Shown here: one piece after another, positions 26,475 to 34,900 of the stretch
How positions within the stretch are numbered: position 1 is the stretch's first letter
Layout: each line of letters opens with the position of its first letter
DNA from: Terriglobia bacterium
Lineage (GTDB): Bacteria > Acidobacteriota > Terriglobia > UBA7540
Reading direction: 5' to 3'
Assembly: GCA_020072925.1 (NCBI GenBank)
Contig: JAIQGA010000024.1
Span: 1-35,336, forward strand
Length of the DNA: 35,336 nt
Program-made: the position numbers and the translations under genes
The notes under the pieces: generated by a model
Told to the model about the DNA's origin: nothing
What the model saw: only the letters and a program-made list of their open reading frames with translations
Databases searched by the model: none

Positions 26475-27341
26475 ATGACTCCGAACGCGCTGAAACCTGT
26501 TCTAGGCGTCGCCATTTTGATCGTGCTTCTTGCGTTGATCTCGCTGCCTCTGCGGGCCCAGACCCTCGGCGGCTCACTGTCTGGCATTGTCACAGACGCT
26601 TCAGGAGCAATCGTCCCGAACGCCAAGGTCATTATCAAAAGTGTCGCCACAGGCCAGCCAACGGAGAGCAAGACCAATCTTGCCGGGTTTTACAGTGTGG
26701 CAAATCTCTCGCCCGGGGAGTATGAAGTTTCGGTTTCGGCAGAGGGCCGTGGGGCCAAAGTCGCCAAGGTGACGCTCACGGCGGGTGCGAAGCAAACGCT
26801 GGATCTGGCTTTGGTTGCTCCCTCCAGCAACGCCGGAGGACCTTCGCTGAGTGACCTGGGCTTCTCCCCTGCCCAAACCCAGGGAAATCCGCAGCAGCAA
26901 GCGCTGCTCGACAGACGCTCGCACATGCTCAAGGTCCATCAACGGCTCGGCTTGATCACCACAGGTCCCTTGGCCGCCACGATCATCACATCCTTAAACG
27001 CCAAAGGGAGGCGCGGCACGCCGGGCAACCCCACCGGCCGCAATGTCCACACAGCCCTGGGAGCAGTGACTGCGGGCATGTATTTCACCACCGCTTATTT
27101 TGCGATCCGCGCGCCCAAGGTGGCGGGGACCAAAACTCACGGCCCCATTCGCGTGCACAAGGCTCTGGCCTGGGTTCATGGGACGGGGATGGTTCTCACT
27201 CCCATCCTGGGAGCGATCGCTTACTCTCAGCTCAGCAACGGCCAGAGGGTCCATGGGATCGCCAAGGCGCACTCGGCGGTCGCTGTCGTAACGGGGGCCG
27301 CATATGGCGCGGCCCTTCTTTCTGTTTCGGTCAAATTCTAA
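26475..27341 (+). CDS. Carboxypeptidase-regulatory-like domain fused to histidine-rich four-helix membrane domain
   Basis: The ATG at 26475 gives 288 residues. AGGAGG lies ten bases upstream and a signal peptide follows (LGVAILIVLLALISLPLRAQ). A longer open frame back to 26313 has no ribosome site. Residues about 33-112 form a carboxypeptidase-D regulatory-like beta-sandwich (GSLSGIVTDASGAIVPNAKV, TNLAGFYSVANLSPGEYEV). After a linker, residues 150-288 form about four membrane helices carrying histidines H150, H155, H192, H222, H228, H235, H260 and H266. That pattern resembles b-type cytochromes such as cytochrome b561, and haem binding is inferred from it. The next gene, nine bases downstream, encodes a YceI protein. 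In many bacteria YceI genes sit beside b561 genes, which supports the inference. Confidence 0.75.
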   Translation: MTPNALKPVLGVAILIVLLALISLPLRAQTLGGSLSGIVTDASGAIVPNAKVIIKSVATGQPTESKTNLAGFYSVANLSPGEYEVSVSAEGRGAKVAKVTLTAGAKQTLDLALVAPSSNAGGPSLSDLGFSPAQTQGNPQQQALLDRRSHMLKVHQRLGLITTGPLAATIITSLNAKGRRGTPGNPTGRNVHTALGAVTAGMYFTTAYFAIRAPKVAGTKTHGPIRVHKALAWVHGTGMVLTPILGAIAYSQLSNGQRVHGIAKAHSAVAVVTGAAYGAALLSVSVKF

Positions 27342-27350
27342 GGCGGTATT

Positions 27351-27893
27351 ATGAACAAGCGAATCCTGCTCGCCCTATTACTCCTGCTCCCTGTAAGGCT
27401 TGCAGGAGCGGATAGCCAGTGGATTCTTCAGCAGTCCACCCTCTCGTATCACGTTTCCCACCCGCTCCACCAGATGGATGGGGTAAGCCACGCGGCGCGA
27501 GGCAAGGGTGTATGCCACGACGGCCAATGCGATTTCCTGATCGCAGTTCCTGTGAAATCGTTTGAATCGGGAGATAGCAACAGGGACCTCCACATGCTTC
27601 AGGTGACACGCGGCGCGGAATTCCCGATGGTGATCGTGCGGACGCGAGTGCCCGAGGGAGCATCGACGTCGGCAATGATCCGTGCCGACCTGGAGATCCA
27701 GTTTGCCGGCCAGACCGCGCACTTCAAGCAGGTCGCATTCCAATTGGTCACGCAGGGAGACACAACTCGGTTATCAGGAACGATTCCGGCAACGCTGGCC
27801 GACTTCAAGATTGACCCACCGTCGCTGTTGACCATCCCCATCAAAAACGACATTCCGGTTCGCGTGGATATGACCTGGCAGAAGGAAAAATAG
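27351..27893 (+). CDS. yceI: YceI-family periplasmic protein
   Basis: The 180-residue product has a signal peptide to about residue 20 (MNKRILLALLLLLPVRLAGA). The YceI lipocalin-like barrel follows: SQWILQQSTLSYHVSHPLHQMDG at its start, FLIAVPVKSFESGDSNRDLHM, then EFPMVIVRTRV and the terminal strands SGTIPATLADFKIDPPSLL and IKNDIPVRVDMTW. The barrel usually holds a polyisoprenoid or similar lipid such as an isoprenoid quinone. It begins nine bases after the preceding gene's stop, so the two are probably translated from one message. A lipid or quinone carrier partnered with a membrane cytochrome-like protein would make sense. It is convergent with the first SBBP gene. Confidence 0.88.
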   Translation: MNKRILLALLLLLPVRLAGADSQWILQQSTLSYHVSHPLHQMDGVSHAARGKGVCHDGQCDFLIAVPVKSFESGDSNRDLHMLQVTRGAEFPMVIVRTRVPEGASTSAMIRADLEIQFAGQTAHFKQVAFQLVTQGDTTRLSGTIPATLADFKIDPPSLLTIPIKNDIPVRVDMTWQKEK

Positions 27894-27925
27894 AACCGCG
27901 GGGAGGAGCACGGTCCAGGCCCTCA

Positions 27926-27957
27926 CCCTGGCATCCCTCGGCGAAAGCTGGCCAGGG
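27926..27957. terminator. Possible stem-loop between yceI and the SBBP gene
   Basis: CCCTGGC (27926-27932) and GCCAGGG (27951-27957) form a seven-base-pair stem with an 18-base loop, in the 158-base gap between two convergent genes. There is no T-run, so termination is only suggested by position. Confidence 0.25.
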
Positions 27958-28051
27958 CTCTGGAAGTGTCCCCCGGAGCCCCCGCGGGCGTTTCGCGCGA
28001 CCTGCACCCTACCGCCGCGCAGGCAACCTGGCGCCAGACTCTTCCAACCCC

Positions 28052-31000
28052 CTACGTCACCGCAAGATCGAGCGTGGTGTTCCGCACGACAGTCGTATTC
28101 GACGTGAGAGTTCCGGTTATCGTAATAATGTAATTCCCGGTGGGCGTTCCGGAAGTGGCCGTGGTGCTGGCCGGGCGACAGCCAGCCAACATCGCCAGAA
28201 GGGTCAGGGCAAGGCCGCAGCTTACGGCCCTCGACCAGAGGGACGGGAGTCTTCTTACTGCGGCAGGCCGGTTGTTGAGATAAGTCCGCAAGCGCAGCAT
28301 GCCCCACAGAACTCCCATGAACGCGAGCAACAGCCATGCGGGTGGGGGGCCTCCGCCTGGAGGTAGCCTTCGCCCCAGCATCGAGGCAGTGTTTTTTACG
28401 GTGCTGATGTTCAAAGTCACGGAGGCGACCCCTCCATTGGGAGTTACATTGCTGGAGGAGAAGGAACAGGTCGCGTCAATGGGGAGGTTGGGGCAGGCGA
28501 GTTGGACCTGCTGATTGAAGCCGTTTGACGGCGTCACGATCACACTATAGGTGGCCACTTGCCCGCTGGTGATCGTCTGTATCTGGGGAGTAACCGAAAG
28601 AGCGTAGTCCGAGAACAGAACGGTCAGAGATAGCGTCGCCGTCTGCGAGCCACTGGTCCCGCTGACTGTAAAGTTAAACGGGTTGGGAGTCGATGCCGTG
28701 AGGCTGCTCAAAGTGAGTGTGCTGGACTGTCCGGCGAAGATGGTTGCGGGGCTGAAAGTGCACGTTGCCCCGGACGAGCAGGCGAGCGTAATGTTGCCCG
28801 TGAAATTGCTGGCCGTGGATGCCGCGACCGGGATGGTGGCGGTCGTACTTCCGATAATCACCGTCGTTTTGGGACTGGTCGAGCTCAGTGAGAAGTTCGG
28901 CAGGCCGGTTCCGGAAAGCGGCACTACCTGCGGGCTCCCAACAGCATTGTCGCTGATACTAAGGTTTCCGTTCCGTCCGCCGGTCGCGGTGGGATTAAAG
29001 ACAATGCTCACGGAACAGCTTTCGCCTACGTTGAGGAGGCCGGTGGTGCAGGTATTCGTCTCGCTATAATCCCCGGTGGCGCCAATGTTAGTGATACTGA
29101 GCGTCGAGGTGCCCGTGTTGGTGATGGTCACCGTCTGGGCGCCTGTTCCGCTCAAGTTGATGGTATGAGGGTTGCCCGAGGCATTGTCGGTAACCGTGAG
29201 CGTCGCCGTTTCCGAGCCCTGCGCCGAGGGAGTGAAGGTGACATTGATGGTGCAGGTCCCGCCCCCGGCAGGCACCGTTCCGATGCAGTTGTCCGTTTCT
29301 ACGAAGTCGGTACTTGAGGATGTGATTTCCGTGATGCTCAGCGGCTGGGTTCCAACGTCCGCGACCGTAATGGCCTGAGCAGCACTTCGAACACTCACGG
29401 TCTGATTCCCGAAGTCCACTTTCTGGGGCATGATGGCGAGGCCCGGAGCGCTCGCCGGGCTTATCTCCGCCACGAAGGCGTTGCCGGCTATACCGTTCAG
29501 CGTTCCCTGATAAGTCGGCGCCGTGGCTGGGAAGTTGGTCGAGGATGTGCTTCCAGTCACTAAAGCATCACCGCCGGAAGCCAGGGCGATTCCCTGGCCG
29601 AAGTCATCGCGACTGCCGCCGAGGTAGGTAGAGAAAAGGAGCCCGCTTCCCGTCGGGCTCAATTCGGAGATGAAAGCGTCGGCGCACACCCCAGAAGCGC
29701 AGGAGCCGCCGCCCGTGAGCCCCAGAACTCCCTGCACGGGGTTCGCCGTGGGGAAGTCCCCAGACCTTGTGGTACCCATGATATATGCGTCACCCGAGGA
29801 GTCCACAGCGATTCCATTCCCCTGGTCCAACCCGCTCCCGCCCAGCAACGTGGAGTAGAGGAAGGCCGAGCCCGCCGGGTTGTATTTGGTAACAAAGGCG
29901 TCCGATTGGCCATGGTTGGCGATCTGGAGCGTGTTGGAGGTCGTCGGGAAGTCCGTTGAGCTGCTCGAACCAGTGATGTAAATTCCGGTCGAATCCAGGG
30001 CGATGCCGAATCCCCTGTCATCGCCCGTTCCGCCCTGGAAGGTCGAGAAAGTCAAAGCTGACCCGGCAGCATTTAATTCCGCCACAAAGGCATCGGGCGG
30101 CCCTGCATTCGTGCCCTGCAAGGGGTTTAGAGTCGGGAAATCCAGCGAGAATGTGTAGCCGGTGAGGAAGGCGTTGCCGGAGGAGTCAACCTTGATCGCC
30201 TGTCCTACATCCGCCTGTGAACCGCCGAGATAGGTGGAGTAGACGAGCGCTGTGCCGCCGAAATTCACCTTGGCCACGAATACGTCCGAAGACCCGGCGT
30301 TTGTCGTCTGCATAGGGCTGACTGTCGGAAAGTCGATCGACTGAGTGGAGCCCGTAACATAGGCATTCCCGGTCGTGTCCACGGCGATGCCCTGGCCGGA
30401 GTCAAGGCCGCTGCCGCCAAGGTATGAGGAGTAGACCAGAGTATTGCCATCGCCGTGCAGTTCGGTAACAAAAGCGTCGGTATTTCCGCCGTAGACGGCT
30501 TGGAAGGGTGTCGTCGACGAAGAGAAGGTGGGGAAGTTGGATGAACTTGTTGATCCGGTTATGAAGGCGTCCCCCGAAGCATCGACGGCAATGGCTGCTG
30601 CGCTGTCAGCACCCGAGCCGCCCAGATAAGTCGAGTAGACGAGCGCCGTTCCATCTGCATTCAGTTTCGTTACGAAGGCGTCGCTGCTTCCGCCGTTCGA
30701 TCCTTGATACCCGTTAAGAGTAGGGAAGTTGGTCGAAGTAGTAATCCCGGCGATGTAGGCGTCTCCGGAGCTGTCAACAGCGATACCGTAGCCCACGTCG
30801 CCTCCCGTCCCGCCCAGGTAGGTGGAGTAGCTCAGCACCGGGTCGATCACCAGCGGTCGGGACTTGTCGTAGGAGGGAATCTCAAAGCGAATCTGGTTGT
30901 CGGCGGTGAGAACGTAATGGCCGTCCAGCAATTGCCGATTGCCGATTGTCGATTGACGATTGAGTTCGTCCGTGGTCCGTGGTCCGTTGTCCGTAGTCCC

Positions 31001-31846
31001 GGCTGGGCCGTTTCTTTTGATCGTCGAATGTTGACTCACGAATAACGACTCGGATTGATAGACAAGCGGCTTGTGGAAACGCACTTGGCCGCTCACAGTT
31101 GCGATCACCAGGTCGCCGTTGCGGTCAATCGCGATTTTCGAATTTCGATTTTCGAGTTTCGAATTTCCGGTTTCCAACTCCAGCGCAATGGCGCGCGGGT
31201 CGGCGCCGGGATTCACCACGAAGTCGTACTCGAGCTGCCGCTGGTTACCATAGTAGATAAGATCGATGCCGGGATAAATGCCTTCATATCTCACTCGGGC
31301 ATAGCTCGGCACATCGGTGCGCCACTGCTTCGGGTCGTTGCCAAGGAAGTAATTCGATTTTCCGGGCAGTTCGTCGAGGGCGGTAACCTGTGCCGCTTGA
31401 TTTGCGGCCACGAGCTTCATGCGAAGGGTGTCCGTTGTCCGTGGTCGGTTGTCCGTTGCGCGCTGCAACGGATCACTGACCCCTGCCGACTGACGATTAG
31501 CGCTCTTCTGACTCCTGACTTCTGACTCCTGACTTCTGAGTGCCAGCACCGCTTCATCCGAGGTCAGGAACAATGTGTAGCCGCGTCCGCGAGAGAGGAA
31601 CTTCACGCGCTGATCAGTTTGCCCCTGGTTGCGCTCGAAGCTGAGCGGCAGGCCCGTGTAGAGCTTCATCCAGGTCTTTCGGGAGTTGACCGTCGTCGGA
31701 ACGGACTTGGGCACGCTCCCGCCCAGGATCGCCAATGCCAGCGATAGCAGGGCTAAGCTGGAGATCACGAGAAGGAGTAGGCGATTCCCCCTCATCCTCA
31801 ATCCCACTTCAGGCGCGCGGCTTGCTGTGCTACTTCTCTCGTTCAC
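28052..31846 (-). CDS. SBBP-repeat/choice-of-anchor-D surface protein (complete copy)
   Basis: The gene starts at a GTG at 31846 with AGGAGG six bases upstream and encodes 1264 residues. After a signal-anchor (LLLLVISSLALLSLALAILGG) comes an N-terminal domain (about 60-330; LSFERNQGQTDQRVKFLSRG, YPGIDLIYYGNQRQLEYDFVV). Seven SBBP beta-propeller-type repeats follow, each starting like YSTYLGGSG and containing AVDSSGDAYITG. Next are one full and one shortened choice-of-anchor-D domain (DFGNQTVSV; CTINVTFTPSAQGS), then Ig-like strands. The C-terminus has two hydrophobic helices, the second ending in LLAMLAGC near residue 1221, and a final beta stretch. Such proteins are thought to be exported adhesion or scaffold proteins. 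Heptamer repeats are embedded at residues about 102-139, 226-238 and 283-305. A paralogue lies 112 bases upstream on the same strand. Confidence 0.88.
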   Translation of the reverse strand: MNERSSTASRAPEVGLRMRGNRLLLLVISSLALLSLALAILGGSVPKSVPTTVNSRKTWMKLYTGLPLSFERNQGQTDQRVKFLSRGRGYTLFLTSDEAVLALRSQESEVRSQKSANRQSAGVSDPLQRATDNRPRTTDTLRMKLVAANQAAQVTALDELPGKSNYFLGNDPKQWRTDVPSYARVRYEGIYPGIDLIYYGNQRQLEYDFVVNPGADPRAIALELETGNSKLENRNSKIAIDRNGDLVIATVSGQVRFHKPLVYQSESLFVSQHSTIKRNGPAGTTDNGPRTTDELNRQSTIGNRQLLDGHYVLTADNQIRFEIPSYDKSRPLVIDPVLSYSTYLGGTGGDVGYGIAVDSSGDAYIAGITTSTNFPTLNGYQGSNGGSSDAFVTKLNADGTALVYSTYLGGSGADSAAAIAVDASGDAFITGSTSSSNFPTFSSSTTPFQAVYGGNTDAFVTELHGDGNTLVYSSYLGGSGLDSGQGIAVDTTGNAYVTGSTQSIDFPTVSPMQTTNAGSSDVFVAKVNFGGTALVYSTYLGGSQADVGQAIKVDSSGNAFLTGYTFSLDFPTLNPLQGTNAGPPDAFVAELNAAGSALTFSTFQGGTGDDRGFGIALDSTGIYITGSSSSTDFPTTSNTLQIANHGQSDAFVTKYNPAGSAFLYSTLLGGSGLDQGNGIAVDSSGDAYIMGTTRSGDFPTANPVQGVLGLTGGGSCASGVCADAFISELSPTGSGLLFSTYLGGSRDDFGQGIALASGGDALVTGSTSSTNFPATAPTYQGTLNGIAGNAFVAEISPASAPGLAIMPQKVDFGNQTVSVRSAAQAITVADVGTQPLSITEITSSSTDFVETDNCIGTVPAGGGTCTINVTFTPSAQGSETATLTVTDNASGNPHTINLSGTGAQTVTITNTGTSTLSITNIGATGDYSETNTCTTGLLNVGESCSVSIVFNPTATGGRNGNLSISDNAVGSPQVVPLSGTGLPNFSLSSTSPKTTVIIGSTTATIPVAASTASNFTGNITLACSSGATCTFSPATIFAGQSSTLTLSSLTASTPNPFNFTVSGTSGSQTATLSLTVLFSDYALSVTPQIQTITSGQVATYSVIVTPSNGFNQQVQLACPNLPIDATCSFSSSNVTPNGGVASVTLNISTVKNTASMLGRRLPPGGGPPPAWLLLAFMGVLWGMLRLRTYLNNRPAAVRRLPSLWSRAVSCGLALTLLAMLAGCRPASTTATSGTPTGNYIITITGTLTSNTTVVRNTTLDLAVT
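30931..30999. repeat. Heptamer tract in SBBP gene (ATTGCCG and GTCCGTG types)
   Basis: About four ATTGCCG/ATTGTCG/ATTGACG units (30931-30958, partial unit to 30964) are followed by four GTCCGTG/GTCCGTT/GTCCGTA units (30968-30999). All have a strict period of seven. They are translated in frame on the minus strand into a polar stretch near residues 283-305 that contains NRQSTIGNRQ. Confidence 0.8.
31132..31166. repeat. Heptamer tract in SBBP gene (CGAATTT type)
   Basis: Five consecutive seven-base units (CGATTTT, CGAATTT, CGATTTT, CGAGTTT, CGAATTT) lie in coding sequence, followed by CCGG. The paralogous gene has five units at the same place (35159-35193), so the length is equal although the unit sequences differ. 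Confidence 0.85.
31430..31542. repeat. Heptamer tract in SBBP gene (GTCCGTT and CTGACTT types)
   Basis: About 113 bases with a seven-base period. GTCCGTT/GTCCGTG/GTCGGTT units (31430-31457) are followed by a GTTGCG/CTGCAAC core. Degenerate units ending in CTG come next (31472-31499). Alternating CTGACTC and CTGACTT units (31508-31535) and CTGAGTG complete the tract. It encodes residues about 102-139, a polar low-complexity segment between VLAL and LRMKLVAANQ that is not part of any recognisable domain. Confidence 0.85.
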
Positions 31847-31958
31847 CAGTGTCCTCCTCAGAAGTGGTCAAACTCCGGAAGTCTTTGTGCCTCTTGTGCC
31901 ACCGGTGCCATGGTTCGGCCAAACTCAACGGACGTTGCCTGGGGCTCTGGCTGCTCGG

Positions 31959-34900
31959 TTAGGGCGAAACGGACATATTGACCGTTGTACCCCTCGTAAT
32001 GGTGGCGTTGTTGCCGAGCGTTCCGACAAATGTAATCGTGTACGTGCCGGCGGGGGTTCCGCTAGGATTCGCCGGCGAAATCGGATTGTAGTAATAGTTC
32101 GTGCACGAAGCCTGGATCGCAAGAAAAGTCGCCAGCAGAGCCAGGGCGAAGACGCTCGCCCGGAGCGGAATTCTGGCCCTGGCCGGCCGGCGCCTGTTCT
32201 GACTCACCGCGGTCAGAATCCCCATAAGAGCGAGAATTGCCAGCAGGACCAGCCATAGCTTTCGTTCCGGCTTGGAGCCTTTGGGCGGACTTTCCTCGGG
32301 GTGCCGCAAACTGGAGCCAGTGGTCGTCGTCGGCGCCGTGGTGTTGACGCTGACCGTGGCGCTGGCTGTGGTCAACCCGTCCAGCGTCACACCCGGCGGC
32401 GTCCAGGTACAGGTCGTGTTCGCGGGCAGGCTGGCGCAGCTCAGCAGGACCACCTGATTGAACCCGTTCTTCGGGGCAACCTTAACGGTGTAGGTAACAG
32501 AGTTCCCCGCGACCACGGAATTGAGGGCAGGGGAGGCCGTGAGCGAGAAGTCCGAGAAAAACACGGTCAGAGGAAGATTGACGGTCTGGGAGGCGGCGGT
32601 CCCGGTGGCGGTGATATTCAGAGGGTTGGCGCCGGTTGCGCTCAGCCCACTTACGGTCAAAGTGCTGGTTTCCCCTGCCAAGATCGATGCCGGGTCAAAG
32701 GTGCAAGTCGCTCCCGAAGAGGACGAGCAGGTCAGCGCGATGCTGCTAGTAAACGACGAGGGCGCGGAGGCGGAGACCGTAAACGTCGCGGAGGTCGTCC
32801 CGATGACAACCACGGTCGAGCGAGCGGTCGCGGAGAGAGTGAAAGCGGGATTTCCCGTGCCCGTAAGGGACAAGGCTTGGGGGGTATTCGCGGCGTCGTC
32901 GGTGACGGTTACGGAGCCCGAGAGGTTTCCGCTGCTCGCGGGTGTAAAGGTGACGCTGATGGTGCAACTCGCCCCCACGTTCAAGACGGCGGGCAAGTTC
33001 CCGCAGGTATTGGTCTGCGCAAAATCACCTGAAATGCCGATTGCCGTCACGGTTACCGCGGTCGTACCCGTGTTGGTGAGCCGCGCCTGTTGAGCTGGAC
33101 TCGTTGTCCCTATTGGTTCCGGCGGAAATGTCAGGCTCGTAGGAGACAACGACAGTTGCCCACCGGCGAGCACTCCAGTTCCTGTCACCGTGATGACGTG
33201 GGGGCTTCCAGCGGCATTGTCGGTAATGCTAATTTGGTCGGTCCGGGTGCTGGTCGTGGTAGGAGTAAAGGTGATTTGAATGGTGCAGTTGCCTCCGCCC
33301 GCCGGTACCGTGGAGCCGCAGTTATTGGTTTGAGTGAAGTCTCCGCTGCTCGTGATACTGCTGATGTCGAGAGATGCGCTGCCGGCATTGATAAGCAAAG
33401 CCGATTGTGGGTTGCTGGGGCTGTTGAGAGCCTGGTTGCCGAAGTTGATCTGCTGCGGTGTGATCGCGACTCCCGGCGCGTCGGCGATACTGACTTTGGC
33501 GACAAAGGCATTGCTGGCGGAACTCGAGCCGGCAAACGAGGCTTGTGACGCCCCCCCGATCACCGGAAAATTCGCAGAAGTCGTGCTTCCTGCGACATAA
33601 GCGGCCCCGCTGGTATCGACCGCAATGGCCTGGCCGGCGTCCGCGCCGCTCCCGCCGAGGTAGGTTGAGTAGATCGGGGCGCCGGAGGGTCCGAGTTCGC
33701 TTACGAAGGCGTCCGGACACGGAGTTGTTGGACACGTGCCGGCGCCGGAGAGCCCGAGGATTTTCTGAAGGGGATCAACCAAGGGGAAGTCGCTCGACTG
33801 AGTAAACCCTGTAATGTAGGCATCCCTTGAGGGGTCCAGCGCAATGGCCGCACCCTGATCGGCCGCTGTTCCTCCCAACAGTGTTGAGTACACGATGGAA
33901 GTGCCGCCGGGCGCCAGTTTGCTGACAAAAATATCCCCCTGACCGTTGTTGGTTGTCTGGAAGGCATTCAGGGTAGTAGGGAAATTGAGCGATTGAGTGT
34001 CGCCGGTTATGTAAACACTTCCTTGGGTGTCCAAGGTGATAGCAAACGCCCTGTCCTGCTTGGATCCCCCCATGTAAGTTGAGTAAATCAGCGCCGTGCC
34101 TGCCGCATCCAGCTCCGTGACAAAGGCATCGGTGCCGCCGGCATTTGTACTCTGCAGGGCATTTTGTGTGGGGTAGTTTGAAGAGGATGTATATCCTGCG
34201 ATATAAGCATTGCCGGAGTTGTCCACAGCAATCCCGCGGGCGGTGTCCGCGCTGGAGCCCCCCAGGTACGTCGAGTACACGAGCGCGGTAGCAGACGGGT
34301 TCACCTTGGATATGAAGACATCGGCCGAGCAGGACAGGGTGGTGCCAACGGTCGTGCAACCGTCATTTCCGATCTGGAGCGGACTGGCCGTAGGAAAATC
34401 CGAGGATTCCGTGGATCCCGTGACGTAGGCGTTCCCGGAAGAATCGATGGCGACGCCCTGGGCGAAATCGGCGGCGGTTCCGCCGAGGTATGTTGAGTAG
34501 CTGAGGGTTGCGCCCGTGGCGTCGAGCTTGGTGAGGAAGGCGTCCCCGGCACCCCCGTAGGCAGGTTGGAAAACGCCCGCGGTGGTGGGGAAGTTCGACG
34601 AGGACGTGCTGCCGACAATGTAGGCATTCCCGGCCGAGTCAATCGCAATGCTCGTCCCGAAGTCTGAACCGCTGCCCCCCAGATAGGTGGAATAGATCAA
34701 GCCAGAGCCCGCGGCATTGAACTTGGTCACGAAGGCATCCCCGCCGCCGGCCATCGTTCCCTGCTCGTCGGACTTGACGGGGAAATTCGCGGATCCCGTT
34801 GATCCGGTAACGTAGGCACTTCCGGAACTATCCACGGCGATCCCATAACCCACATCGCCTCCCGACCCGCCCAGGTAGGTCGAGTAGCTCAGCACCGGGT

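Larger units (their letters stand above)
30789..31310 (-). repeat. Direct repeat, copy 1 (5' block of SBBP genes)
   Basis: This block encodes the second half of the N-terminal domain and the first SBBP repeat. It is nearly identical at nucleotide level to 34848-35336 over long stretches, for example around 30835-30895 versus 34891-34951 and 31171-31290 versus 35199-35318. The downstream SBBP, anchor-D and Ig regions of the two genes differ much more. Boundaries are approximate, since no alignment was run. Confidence 0.7.

Noticed and set aside
30931-31542. CRISPR array
   Set aside because: The repeats have a period of seven with no spacers and lie within coding sequence; no cas gene is present.
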